A stretch of DNA of 64,000 bases, from contig NZ_QYTV02000001.1 of assembly GCF_003605385.1 (NCBI RefSeq), positions 394,249 to 458,248 on the forward strand, written 5' to 3'. The notes under the pieces are model-generated. The model was not told the DNA's origin and did not search any database. It saw only the letters and a program-made list of their open reading frames with translations. The DNA is from Siminovitchia acidinfaciens (GTDB lineage Bacteria > Bacillota > Bacilli > Bacillales > Bacillaceae_C). This document shows positions 26,418 to 35,283 of this stretch, piece after piece (position 1 is the stretch's first letter; each line of letters opens with the position of its first letter). The position numbers and the translations under genes are program-made.

Positions 26418-27712
26418 TGGAGGGGAGGCCGCTTTACAGCAGGGAAGTGGAGGAGGCCTTTGTGGGAGCATTGCTGCTGGACGGTGATCTTGCAAAAGAG
26501 AGTACCATCAAGCCTGAGCAACTGTATATGTCCAGAATGCGGGTGCTGTTTGCGGCGATTCAGCGCTTGTGTAAAAAAGGAGAACCAATTGATCCGGTGT
26601 CAGTCATCGAGGAAGTCGGCCTGGATAATGTGGAAAGTGTCGGCGGCATCAGTTATGTGACGGACCTGGCCGTCCGTGTACATACAACAGCCAATGTCAG
26701 GCATTACGAGAAGCTGATACAGGAATATGACCAAAAGAGAAAAGCAGTGAAAGTCGCAAGCCGGATTCAGCAAGAGGTACAGGAAGAGGACATTTCTTCT
26801 GTACTGAGTAATGGGATCAAGAATCTGGTTGTGCTTGAAGAGGGGCTGATTGATGAGGAGCTGGGCGATATCTCTTCCGGCCTTGTCGATCTGTATGTGG
26901 AGTCAGGAAAGGATCAAGGGGAGGTGACCGGCATTTCTTCCGGTTTTAAACATTGGGACCGCTTGACGGGCGGGTTGCAGGAGTCGGAGCTGATTGTCAT
27001 TGGGGCGCGGCCGAGCATGGGGAAAACGGCATTTGCCCTAAATCTCGCTATGACGGCGGCACGACAGGATGTGGTGATTATCTTTTCACTGGAAATGTCC
27101 AAGCATCAGCTGTTAAAAAGAGCGGTCGGCCTGGCGGGAAATATCAGCTCGGTAAAAATGAGAAATCCCAGGCGCCGTTTCGAGGAGGCTGATTGGGTGA
27201 AGCTGACGGGCGCCATGGGTATGTTATCTGAGGCAAACTTGCATATTTTCGATAAGCCGGGGATGGATATCGGGTATATGTGGGCAAAGGTTCGGAAGCT
27301 TCGACGAGAATATGGTGACGAAAAGAGGTTCCTCGTCATCATTGATTATTTGCAGCTCATTGCTGGAGATACCAAGCATAGATCGAACCGGCAAGCTGAA
27401 ATCAGCGAAATCAGCCGGATGCTCAAACATCTTGCCAGGGAATGCCAAGTGGCAGTGGCCGCTCTTTCTCAGCTCAGCAGGGGAGTGGAAAATAGGCAGG
27501 ATAAACGTCCTGTCCTTCCTGATCTGCGGGAGAGCGGACAAATCGAACAGGATGCCGATGTGATCGCCTTCTTATACCGTGAGGACTATTACCAGAAGGA
27601 CACGGATCAGCCGAACATTGTGGAAGTCATACTAGCTAAACAGCGGAATGGCCCCATTGGGACCATTAGGCTCACCTTTGACAAGGAATACGGGAAGTTC
27701 GGAGATGTGTGA
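26417..27712 (+). CDS. dnaB: Replicative DNA helicase, DnaB family (phage-type)
   Basis: A 431-residue hexameric 5'-3' helicase. The N-terminal DnaB domain (REVEEAFVGALLLDGDLAKE) is followed by the RecA-like motor: GARPSMGKTAFALNLA (Walker A) near residue 195, IIFSLEMSKHQLLKR, FLVIIDYLQLIAGD (Walker B) near 310, VAALSQLSRGVENRQDKRP and SGQIEQDADVIAFLYR. Start ATG 26417 has AGAGGAGA at 6 bases and overlaps the previous stop by one base. Slightly shorter than housekeeping DnaC of Bacillus, as usual for phage copies. GC content appears higher than in the surrounding island, suggesting a different source from the neighbouring AT-rich genes. Confidence 0.9.
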   Translation: MEGRPLYSREVEEAFVGALLLDGDLAKESTIKPEQLYMSRMRVLFAAIQRLCKKGEPIDPVSVIEEVGLDNVESVGGISYVTDLAVRVHTTANVRHYEKLIQEYDQKRKAVKVASRIQQEVQEEDISSVLSNGIKNLVVLEEGLIDEELGDISSGLVDLYVESGKDQGEVTGISSGFKHWDRLTGGLQESELIVIGARPSMGKTAFALNLAMTAARQDVVIIFSLEMSKHQLLKRAVGLAGNISSVKMRNPRRRFEEADWVKLTGAMGMLSEANLHIFDKPGMDIGYMWAKVRKLRREYGDEKRFLVIIDYLQLIAGDTKHRSNRQAEISEISRMLKHLARECQVAVAALSQLSRGVENRQDKRPVLPDLRESGQIEQDADVIAFLYREDYYQKDTDQPNIVEVILAKQRNGPIGTIRLTFDKEYGKFGDV

Positions 27713-27901
27713 AGCTCTTGAAAGTGCGGCGCTTTAATAAAGAACATGAGATTAATATATGGTATTGAAAATGTTTTATAGCCTGCAGGGAATAGGGGAG
27801 CAAAAATGCTACTGACTGTGGCATCAGTCATTCATCCGGAAGATGTTTGTCAATTGCCCAGAAGAACGACTAAGCGCCTCCCCTTTATACTAACCTGCTG
27901 A

Positions 27902-28087
27902 TTAATGTAAAACTTCCTGAAGAAATGAATACTTCTCAGTAAGCTCCTTATACGTACCTTTATCAGTGATTGAATCATATTCACCTTTATAGCAGTATAC
28001 ATGTGTAAGGGTATTGATAAAGTCCAGTAACACGACGTCTGTTTCTTGGAAGACATTTCTACATATGGGGCAATGAATTTTTAACAT
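27902..28087 (-). CDS. Small protein with CPIC cysteine pair
   Basis: A 61-residue product, MLKIHCPICRNVFQETDVVL continuing to EKYSFLQEVLH. AAAGGAGA lies about 5 bases before the ATG, a convincing start. The single CxxC near the N-terminus suggests half a zinc ribbon, completed by dimerisation or by Cys36. Function unknown. It is convergent with the dnaB gene, and nothing else is near. Confidence 0.55.
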   Translation of the reverse strand: MLKIHCPICRNVFQETDVVLLDFINTLTHVYCYKGEYDSITDKGTYKELTEKYSFLQEVLH

Positions 28088-28493
28088 GGGATTCTCCTTT
28101 CTTAATTCAAGGATTATTTGGTCAATTTTCGAAATTACTAAACTGGCATTTCATTTTTTTCTTGAATCCTTATTGCGAAGAATATCATCTTAAACTTCTT
28201 TCATAAACTCGGAAGAAATCCAATTCAAAAGCGGCAGTGAGACCACTGATTGTGCTGGCAATGGGCTCCTGTTGGTTGGTTTCCTGTTTGTTTATTTATT
28301 GTCTTTCTGTCAAGAGAGCGGGGTAAGCCAGGGTCTTCTTGAGATAGTTGACTCATCATTCTCAGCCTCTTAATTGTATTAACAATATACTCCAACTTCC
28401 ATTAATCTATAGGTGTTTTCCCTCTTTTTATAACCAATAGAAGCTAAGGAGAAAAATCGGAACACGATGAGGGGTACCCAAAAGTTGACAAAG
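28088..28493. other. Intergenic, nothing recognised
   Basis: No frame with a ribosome site and no strong hairpin was noticed before the repeat copy at 28494. Confidence 0.4.
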
Positions 28494-28635
28494 TCTTTTC
28501 AGGAAATTGAATCAGAATCAGATTAAGACAATGGAACTACCAAGGGAACCAGTTATCCTTGCCAAATATGAAAATGTTGGTGGTTTGAACTTGGAGAAGT
28601 TGTTTGAACAGTTAAAGGAGAAGCAGGGAGGTTAG
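28494..28635 (+). repeat. Direct repeat, right copy (gene-end remnant)
   Basis: Counterpart of 24837-24981. It reads TMELPREPVILAKYENVGGL and ends FEQLKEKQGG with TAG at 28633-28635. No start codon context is present. Confidence 0.6.
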
Positions 28636-28772
28636 ATTTCACATTAGATTTCAATGAAAATAAATTAGTATATGGTACCATGAACCATAACATAAGAAAA
28701 TGAGGTTTTTGGGGGGCGAGTAGCAATACAAACCTACCAATTACCATATAAGTTGATAAATTAAAGGTTGAT

Positions 28773-28803
28773 AAAAAAGCTTACCATTTCGATAAGCTTT
28801 TTT
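28773..28803 (-). terminator. Terminator of the Sau3AI-type gene
   Basis: AAAAAAGCTTA and TAAGCTTTTTT pair perfectly with a 9-base loop; bidirectional. It lies 20 bases after the stop of the endonuclease gene. Confidence 0.75.
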
Positions 28804-28822
28804 ATTAGATTGAAGCATGATT

Positions 28823-30469
28823 TTACAACAAATCTTTAATTTGTTCATAAATATATTCTTTACTTAACCACCAAGCTTGTTTTGTCATATAATGATCTGT
28901 AAAATTCTCTTTTTCACTTTCTGGTCGAAGTCCCCAATTTGCAGGGTGAGGTAATTTCCTAGAATTATTCATTAATTTCTTTTTCGAAATTCCTTTTTCT
29001 ACAACATCTTTATAGTATTTTGATCTGTATTGAGCAACTTGGGCATCGGGACGAAGATGTAAAATATCTTCTAAAGATGGTTTAATGAAATTATTATTTA
29101 TTCTAACTTCATTATTTTTATTTTTGGTAAAAGTTAATTCAACACCGTTTTTTATCTTTTCTACCTCCGTTTTCCATACTCTTTTTACTGGCCCATCTAT
29201 ATCAGTGATTGGAACATTCCAAAACTTAGCTCCTACAAAGGTAATTTTCTCCGGATTTGTTTCGTAGGAAGAGCTATTTCTTTTCATCTTATTGACATCA
29301 TCAAAGACTAGTAGTAAAAACTTTTTTCTTTCTAAGAAATCATAAACTCTTGATTCCTCCCAAGATTCATTAACTAGTTCCAGAAATGAAGGAATTCCCA
29401 TGAATTTAAAATGTTCTTTTGGTTTCCCCTTCCTTAAAGTAACCGTTTTTAAACTAATGTCAGCTTTTTCAATTTCTTCTGATGTGACTTCATCCGCAGT
29501 GGTAGGCAAATTAAGAATCCCACGGATTATCATGTTATTAATATTTTTTTGGGACTGACTTTTCCCTACTACTATACCAAGTTCCTGGATCAACTCACTT
29601 TGTTTCATACCATAATAGGGAGTAAAGCGGGAGACAATAATCTCTTCGAGAGTTTTCTTTTCTAGTTCACTAACATCTTTCACAATACTATTGATTGCTT
29701 CGGTATGGTCTTGTCCAATAATATGATTATTTATGAGTTCATTAATGAATTTTGATTTAAATGAATAGGCTCTAGGTTTTGCACGAACGTTTGTATGCTT
29801 CTGTTTTGTGAAATCATCACCAGTTGATGACTTTGTACATGCTCCTAGATAATTCGTAAGGCCTTCTGATAATTGTTCGGCTTTACCTGAGTTTATATAT
29901 TCAGAGATTTTCTCCCAGTCTTGCTTGATTATTTCCAAATCTTTTTCTGATATTTCTATTACTGTATCTTTAGGCAAGTCGAAGTCTTTCAACTCTGTCA
30001 TAGAAAGCAGATTCGCATATGCAACTTTAAATTTCGTCTTATCTTCAATCATTTCTCCGCTAGAGATTTTTTTCTTATGTGAAACATCACGTCTATAATA
30101 TTGTATTAATTCAATAAGCTTATTCTTATGCCAGAATGAACTTTGTTCAAATGATTTACCATATTCATTTTGGTAATTAATTTTATTTAATACAAGTCTC
30201 TCCCCAGCAATAAGTTTTTTGGCTTTGCTCTTTTTATTTGTTTGTTTATCGATGGGGGTAACTTTTAATTCCACACCGGCTTCTGGAAAATCTGGTTCGG
30301 CATAATTATCTGCAGGATGGTTAAACCAGACTTGCTCTATCACATTGCCTGGATAAGATTTATTTTTTACATTCATAGTGCTCTTCACATCTATTTCTCC
30401 AAGCGTCTTTCCAACTGCTTCTAATGCTCTCTTATGTACTTTCTCCTTCGTATTATAGACACTACTCAA
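28823..30469 (-). CDS. Type II restriction endonuclease, Sau3AI/MutH family
   Basis: About 548 residues, a Sau3AI-sized duplicated MutH-like protein. The N-terminal catalytic part has YPGNVIEQVWF and EPDFPEAGVELKVTP, giving the D-(x6)-E-x-K pattern (about D60, E67, K69 when counted from the TTG start). The C-terminal half (GMKQSELIQELGI, FKFMGIPSFLELVNESWEES) resembles a second, non-catalytic MutH fold. Sau3AI cleaves GATC and its methylase is a C5 enzyme, as found next door, so GATC specificity is plausible but not shown. Start: TTG 30467-30469 follows GGAGGAG; an open frame runs 11 codons further without its own ribosome site. Strongly AT-rich. Confidence 0.85.
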   Translation of the reverse strand: MSSVYNTKEKVHKRALEAVGKTLGEIDVKSTMNVKNKSYPGNVIEQVWFNHPADNYAEPDFPEAGVELKVTPIDKQTNKKSKAKKLIAGERLVLNKINYQNEYGKSFEQSSFWHKNKLIELIQYYRRDVSHKKKISSGEMIEDKTKFKVAYANLLSMTELKDFDLPKDTVIEISEKDLEIIKQDWEKISEYINSGKAEQLSEGLTNYLGACTKSSTGDDFTKQKHTNVRAKPRAYSFKSKFINELINNHIIGQDHTEAINSIVKDVSELEKKTLEEIIVSRFTPYYGMKQSELIQELGIVVGKSQSQKNINNMIIRGILNLPTTADEVTSEEIEKADISLKTVTLRKGKPKEHFKFMGIPSFLELVNESWEESRVYDFLERKKFLLLVFDDVNKMKRNSSSYETNPEKITFVGAKFWNVPITDIDGPVKRVWKTEVEKIKNGVELTFTKNKNNEVRINNNFIKPSLEDILHLRPDAQVAQYRSKYYKDVVEKGISKKKLMNNSRKLPHPANWGLRPESEKENFTDHYMTKQAWWLSKEYIYEQIKDLL

Positions 30470-30676
30470 ATCATTCTTCTCCTCCAATACAATGAACAAC
30501 AAATGTTAAATATAGTATATCAATGACTCTGACAATGTGTAGCCGAAGCAACATTTAATGTAACTCTGTTTAAAGAATTTTCTCTCTGAATGACTTTCTT
30601 TCGGCCTGCTTAGCTTTGTATAATAGCTCCTCTTCATTTTTGTAAAGCATTTTAGGTTTTTCCCCCTTCGTAATAG

Positions 30677-30699
30677 AAAAGCCGATACATTGTATCGGC
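30677..30699 (-). terminator. Terminator at the end of the methyltransferase gene
   Basis: GCCGATAC and GTATCGGC with a 3-base loop, followed on the minus strand by TTTTC. It overlaps the methyltransferase stop codon and separates it from the endonuclease gene. Confidence 0.7.
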
Positions 30700-31949
30700 T
30701 AAAAGGTCAATTCCAATTGAACAGTTCTTTGTTCAAGCTTTTCTATTTCTTCTATTCGTTTTCCCATGGTTTCAATCAATCCTACGACTAAGGCATTTCC
30801 CATGCAGAAGTATCTCATGCGGTCAGTCATGCCAAATGTCCAATTGTCAGGAAATCCATTTAGTCTTTCGCATTCAATAGGTGTCAAAAGGCGTTTCCTG
30901 CCATTTACTTCTACAATATGTGTACTTCTGTTTATGGATCCTTCACTTGTTAACATTGTTCTTCCCGGTTTGTCCAATTCGTCAGTGGGAGACATTCCCC
31001 CTTCTGAAAAATTATATTTATGGCCGCTAGCAGAAACACGTTCAATTCTTTTTGGGCCTCTCAAATAACGGAACTTCTCTTCTTCTTCGGGAGTCAAATA
31101 AAATTTATCGTCTACAAGCTCTTCTTCTATGAGTATGTCAGACAATGGAGTAGGCTTCTTCTGTATTGGGTCTACATGAGCTGTAAAGACTTCTCCATCT
31201 CTCATAATACCAGCTGTATGGAAGGTATAAGAAAATGAATCGGATATTTCAACAATATCCTCCGGAAGAGTGACTGAATCCATTCTATCTTTATACGGGT
31301 CTTCTTTTACAGGGAATGATTCAGCAAAAAAGCCATGTTTAAACACAATATCATGTTGTTCCAATTCACGTATGTCATTTTCATAAACAATGTCATTCTT
31401 ATAGGCGAAGATGAATACCCTTCTTCTTCTTTGAGCAAATCCATATTCGGCCGCATTGATTACACGCCATTCCACACTGTAGCCCAAATCCCGGAAAGTG
31501 CCTAACATTACAGCAAAGTCACGTCCTCTTTGGGAAGAGGGGGATTTTAACAGTCTATCAACGTTTTCTAAAAGTACATACCTGGGATTCCCATTTTCAA
31601 GTGCTCTTTTGATTTCCCAGAAAAGCACGCCTTTCTTGCCTTGGATTCCCTTTTCACCCGATAAAGTGCGGGCTACAGAATAATCTTGACATGGGAAGCC
31701 GCCAACAATCAGATCCGGGGAAATCTCCCTAAATAAATCGTCAGAGACTGTCGCTATATCCTCATTACTATGAATACCTGTATGGAAATTTCGGGAATAG
31801 CATTCGAACGCATCCTGAGCTTTCCGTGAAGGCTCCCATTGATTTGCCCAAACGGTATCAAAAAGTTGGGGATTGGCCTTTTCCAAGCCTAGACGAAAAC
31901 CCCCGACACCGGCGAATAACTCCATAACTTTAAGTTTTTCATGTGCCAT
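30699..31949 (-). CDS. dcm: DNA (cytosine-5) methyltransferase
   Basis: A 416-residue C5 methyltransferase with motifs in order: I, VMELFAGVGGFRLGLE (residues 8-23); IV, GGFPCQDYSVA with catalytic Cys87; VI, YVLLENVDRLLKSP; VIII, EYGFAQRRRRVFIFAY; a target-recognition region about 185-330; and IX/X, RLLTPIECERLNGFPDNW and MGNALVVGLIETMG. GAGGGG stands before ATG 31949; the longer frame upstream lacks a ribosome site. It presumably protects the recognition site of the adjacent Sau3AI-type nuclease. The vsr gene immediately upstream repairs the T:G mismatches that 5-methylcytosine deamination creates, the usual companion of such methylases. Confidence 0.9.
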   Translation of the reverse strand: MAHEKLKVMELFAGVGGFRLGLEKANPQLFDTVWANQWEPSRKAQDAFECYSRNFHTGIHSNEDIATVSDDLFREISPDLIVGGFPCQDYSVARTLSGEKGIQGKKGVLFWEIKRALENGNPRYVLLENVDRLLKSPSSQRGRDFAVMLGTFRDLGYSVEWRVINAAEYGFAQRRRRVFIFAYKNDIVYENDIRELEQHDIVFKHGFFAESFPVKEDPYKDRMDSVTLPEDIVEISDSFSYTFHTAGIMRDGEVFTAHVDPIQKKPTPLSDILIEEELVDDKFYLTPEEEEKFRYLRGPKRIERVSASGHKYNFSEGGMSPTDELDKPGRTMLTSEGSINRSTHIVEVNGRKRLLTPIECERLNGFPDNWTFGMTDRMRYFCMGNALVVGLIETMGKRIEEIEKLEQRTVQLELTF

Positions 31950-32025
31950 ATTAAGTCCCCTCCGAACAAAGGCTCTCATTATATTATATATTACATCAAG
32001 GTACTTTTGTATCTTTTAAATCATT

Positions 32026-32472
32026 TTAGGTTCTATGATTCGACAAAATTGCGGGATGCAGGTTTTTGGCCATATCTATGAATCGAACTGTCTCGTCAAC
32101 TGTTTTCTCTAGGTTTTGTCTTATTTCATGTTCCCAAATTCTCTTTATATGCCAATTTCGTTCAATGTAATAGGAAGTTATCTCTGCATCCCTCTCGACG
32201 TTCCTCTTGAATTTTTCATCCCAGAACTCTTGGTTGCTTTTAGGCCTCTTGAAATGTTCGGGACATACATGCCAAAAACAAGAGTCTACGAAAATGACGA
32301 TTTTATATTTCTTTATAGCTATGTCTGGTGTGCCTTTGAGGGATTTTACATTTCGTCTGAAGCGCAAACCTCTTTTCCAAAGTGCGCTAGCGAATAGATC
32401 TTCAAGTTTGGACTTCGCCCTGATTTTGCTCATTGTCCTACTACGTTGCTCCTTGGACATTATATCAGTCAT
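32026..32472 (-). CDS. vsr: Very short patch repair endonuclease Vsr
   Basis: About 148 residues. It shows the Vsr signature: SKEQRSRTMSKIRAKSKLED, GLRFRRNVKSLKGTPDIAIK with the catalytic aspartate, VIFVDSCFWHVCPEHFKRPK with the zinc-binding Cys/His set, and the C-terminal WEHEIRQNLEK. It nicks next to T in T:G mismatches within the methylase target. ATG 32472 lies 9 bases after AAAAGGG; the next ATG at 32460 is also possible, and the frame's first ATG (32481) overlaps the ribosome site. It is upstream of and co-oriented with the C5 methyltransferase, so it is probably one transcription unit. Confidence 0.9.
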   Translation of the reverse strand: MTDIMSKEQRSRTMSKIRAKSKLEDLFASALWKRGLRFRRNVKSLKGTPDIAIKKYKIVIFVDSCFWHVCPEHFKRPKSNQEFWDEKFKRNVERDAEITSYYIERNWHIKRIWEHEIRQNLEKTVDETVRFIDMAKNLHPAILSNHRT

Positions 32473-32579
32473 CTTTACCATCCCTTTTATGAATTTCAGG
32501 AACTGATTAAAAACTGAATTTAACCGTATATGTGTATTGTTCCCTTAAGGAGAGCGAAGAACACCTCAATAGACGAAAG

Positions 32580-32852
32580 ATGGTAAAAAAACAGCAGGGG
32601 TACGAAGACTGGAAGATAATTACACTGATTCGTGAACTTTTCGGTTATGAGCGTGAAGTTTTTCCATCAAACATTCATCTTGAAAGCGACGATTTAGGAG
32701 GCTTTTCGCAAGTGTGGCTTGCCCAGGGCGAACACTTCGATAGGTCTCTTATTATTGTAAATGCACTTGGCGATTTCCTTTTTTTTCAAGTGTTGCAAGT
32801 TACAGGAATATATCTCAAAAGCTTCTTTTACTATTGTTCGGAACAGTTCTAG
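32580..32852 (+). CDS. Uncertain open frame, possibly a remnant
   Basis: A frame starting MVKKQQGYEDWKIITLIREL with ESDDLGGFSQVWLAQGEHFD ends at 32852. There is no clear ribosome site, and the tail (LFFQVLQVTGIYLKSFFYYC) looks out of character with the start, as if shifted. It may be the front part of a broken gene. No family recognised. Confidence 0.3.
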   Translation: MVKKQQGYEDWKIITLIRELFGYEREVFPSNIHLESDDLGGFSQVWLAQGEHFDRSLIIVNALGDFLFFQVLQVTGIYLKSFFYYCSEQF

Positions 32853-33036
32853 TATTAATTGTAAAGGATCTTACAGCAAGGCATGTATATTTTAACTATC
32901 CCTGTAATAACGCTTTGCTTAAATTAGTTTCCATACAATAGTATAATGGAACTATATATAAGTTATATGAATGCTATTTTTTTCGGTCAAAAACTAGCTA
33001 TCAGCTTAAAAATATTGAGAAAATAGAGGTGCTATA

Positions 33037-35268
33037 ATGAAACTTTTAGAACAGCATTTCGATCTATTTAATAGAGAACACTTCCTGTTTACCAAGATAA
33101 AAGAATTCATACCAGAGCAAAATGACAGCATTAAGGACGCTTATAAAGATTCTTGGCAACATTGGAAGACTATTGTGAATGAGGCATTTAAACAACTAGG
33201 TTCTCACTTTGATGAACCAGATACAGAGAACTGGACTAACGGTTGGTCTGTCCGAACCAGATTTTGGACTAGGTTTAAGTATGTAGATAGAGTAAATTCT
33301 TCTTCTTGTATTGCTGCAATGATTAATAAAGATAGTTTAAGAGTGTACCTAGAATGGCATGATCACAAAAGTGAGAGTTCACTTAACTCTGTTAAGCAAC
33401 ATAATAAGTGGATTGATCATATTGATTCATGGATAGAAAGTCAAAATATTGACATGAGTGAGTATAGCGTGTGGACCTCTTTAGAAAGTGATTATGAAAA
33501 ATATTCTACATTAGAGACATTTTTAGAGGATCATGAAATTAGAGAAGAATATAAAAGGATTTTGGAAGATTCAGAAGATGAATGGATAAGGATAGGTAGA
33601 GTTTTTGCAAAAGGAGAGGTAATTCAGTGGGAAAATGCTGAGGAAGAAATTGCAAATGTTATACAGGAACTAGAGGGGATATATAAGAAAACTTATGATG
33701 TAGATTTTAACAGGAATTATTGGTTGTTCAATGTTTATTACTCTCAAAACCCAGTTGTCTGGGAGAATTGTAAAGCATATGAGGTTGCAGCAATGCAGTA
33801 TGAAGAAGGGAAGCAAAACCAAGCAGCAGTTACTAGAAATTTAAACCTTATAAAAGAAATCGCTGTCGGTGATTATGTAATCGCTTATACGGGAAACAGA
33901 GGTTTCTTAGCTATTGGTGAAGTAACAACGGAGTTTTTTAATGAGGTTGAGGAGAGTAAATTTATTAGTGTAAATGGAGAAAGTTGGCGGCAACGAATAG
34001 GTGTTAAATGGTTAAAAATATTAGAGGAACCTGTTGTTTACACTGGAAATGAGTTAAAAAACAGGTTAGGTCTCCAACCTAAGACTGTTATGGGTTCTGC
34101 CACTATTTTTAAAATACCCGAAGAAGGTTTCACTTTTGTTCAACAACTAATGAATGGAAAAAAAGAAAGTAGCACTTCCAATCTTAAGTTAGGAGATATT
34201 ATCCACTCCTACATAACCAACAAGGGCTTTTATTTTACAGAAGAAAACATCAAGAACTTATATCTATCCCTCAAGACGAAACCATTTGTCATCCTGTCCG
34301 GCATCTCAGGGACTGGTAAAACAAAGATTGTCCAGCTGTTTGCCGAGAGTGTCGGAGCTACGGAGGAAAATGGGCAATTCAAGTTGATTCCTGTAAGGCC
34401 TGATTGGAGTGACGGTTCGGATTTGATTGGCTTTGAGGATATTAAGGGTGAGTTCAAGCCTGGTCCGCTAACGGACGTTCTTGTGGAGGCAAATAAGCCT
34501 GAGAATCGAAATAAGCCTTATTTTATCCTGCTGGATGAGATGAATCTGGCACGGGTGGAGTACTATTTCAGTGATTTGCTGAGTGTAATGGAGAGCAGGC
34601 AGAAGGTGGACGGAGAGTATGTTTCCGTACCTGTGGTTGATCGCCCTGAGGTTGGGCGGTTGATGCTGCGGAATAATGTGTTCATTATTGGTACGGTGAA
34701 TATGGATGAGACGACGCATCCTTTCAGTCCGAAGGTTTTGGACCGTGCGAATACAATTGAGTATAACGATGTTCAATTAGCTAATTTTGCTATTTTTGAT
34801 CAAATGGAGGAACCTCAAGTGGCTGTTGTCTCCAATGAGCAGTTGGCCGGGGAGTATATCACGCTCAAAGATGCGTTCGCTGACCACGAGGAGTTGATCC
34901 GCGAAGTGACGGATTGGCTGGTGGAAGTGAATCAGATCTTGGAACAAGTAAAGCTGCATTTCGGTTACCGCGTCCGGGACGAGGTCTGTTTTTACATGAT
35001 TTACAACGAGCAAGGGCAGTTGATGGATAAAGAGCAAGCGTTTGACCTGCAGCTTCATCAGAAGGTTTTGCCGCGCGTATCAGGGAACGATGCGGATACC
35101 GTGAAGGTACTGAAAGAGTTATATGCCTTTTGTACAGGGCATGCATGGAATGAGGAAACTGATGTTCACGTGGTGCGGGAGAGTCGCTTTCCACAGTCCG
35201 CCGCGAAGCTTGCGAGCATGATCAAGAAGGCGGAGCATGAAGGCTTCACTTCTTTCTGGATGGGCTAA
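33037..35268 (+). CDS. mcrB: McrB-like AAA+ GTPase/ATPase of a type IV-like restriction system
   Basis: A 743-residue protein. Residues 1-225 are an unfamiliar AT-rich region; about 228-375 look like an EVE/PUA-type modified-base reader (YWLFNVYYSQNPVVW, VGDYVIAYTGNRGFLAIGEV). An AAA+ motor follows: VILSGISGTGKTKIVQLFA (Walker A, near 420), YFILLDEMNLARVEYYFSDL (Walker B, near 496) and FIIGTVNMDETTHPFSP. Modified-DNA recognition by the N-terminus with translocation by the motor is the McrB plan. GAGGTG stands before ATG 33037. It precedes the nuclease subunit gene by 15 bases. Base composition changes sharply near 34260: the front is AT-rich and the motor much richer in GC. Confidence 0.85.
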   Translation: MKLLEQHFDLFNREHFLFTKIKEFIPEQNDSIKDAYKDSWQHWKTIVNEAFKQLGSHFDEPDTENWTNGWSVRTRFWTRFKYVDRVNSSSCIAAMINKDSLRVYLEWHDHKSESSLNSVKQHNKWIDHIDSWIESQNIDMSEYSVWTSLESDYEKYSTLETFLEDHEIREEYKRILEDSEDEWIRIGRVFAKGEVIQWENAEEEIANVIQELEGIYKKTYDVDFNRNYWLFNVYYSQNPVVWENCKAYEVAAMQYEEGKQNQAAVTRNLNLIKEIAVGDYVIAYTGNRGFLAIGEVTTEFFNEVEESKFISVNGESWRQRIGVKWLKILEEPVVYTGNELKNRLGLQPKTVMGSATIFKIPEEGFTFVQQLMNGKKESSTSNLKLGDIIHSYITNKGFYFTEENIKNLYLSLKTKPFVILSGISGTGKTKIVQLFAESVGATEENGQFKLIPVRPDWSDGSDLIGFEDIKGEFKPGPLTDVLVEANKPENRNKPYFILLDEMNLARVEYYFSDLLSVMESRQKVDGEYVSVPVVDRPEVGRLMLRNNVFIIGTVNMDETTHPFSPKVLDRANTIEYNDVQLANFAIFDQMEEPQVAVVSNEQLAGEYITLKDAFADHEELIREVTDWLVEVNQILEQVKLHFGYRVRDEVCFYMIYNEQGQLMDKEQAFDLQLHQKVLPRVSGNDADTVKVLKELYAFCTGHAWNEETDVHVVRESRFPQSAAKLASMIKKAEHEGFTSFWMG

Positions 35269-35283
35269 GGAGTGGTTGCTCAT

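Noticed and set aside
27224-27541. Minus-strand open frames within the dnaB gene
   Set aside because: Shadows of a high-confidence helicase gene in the higher-GC cassette.
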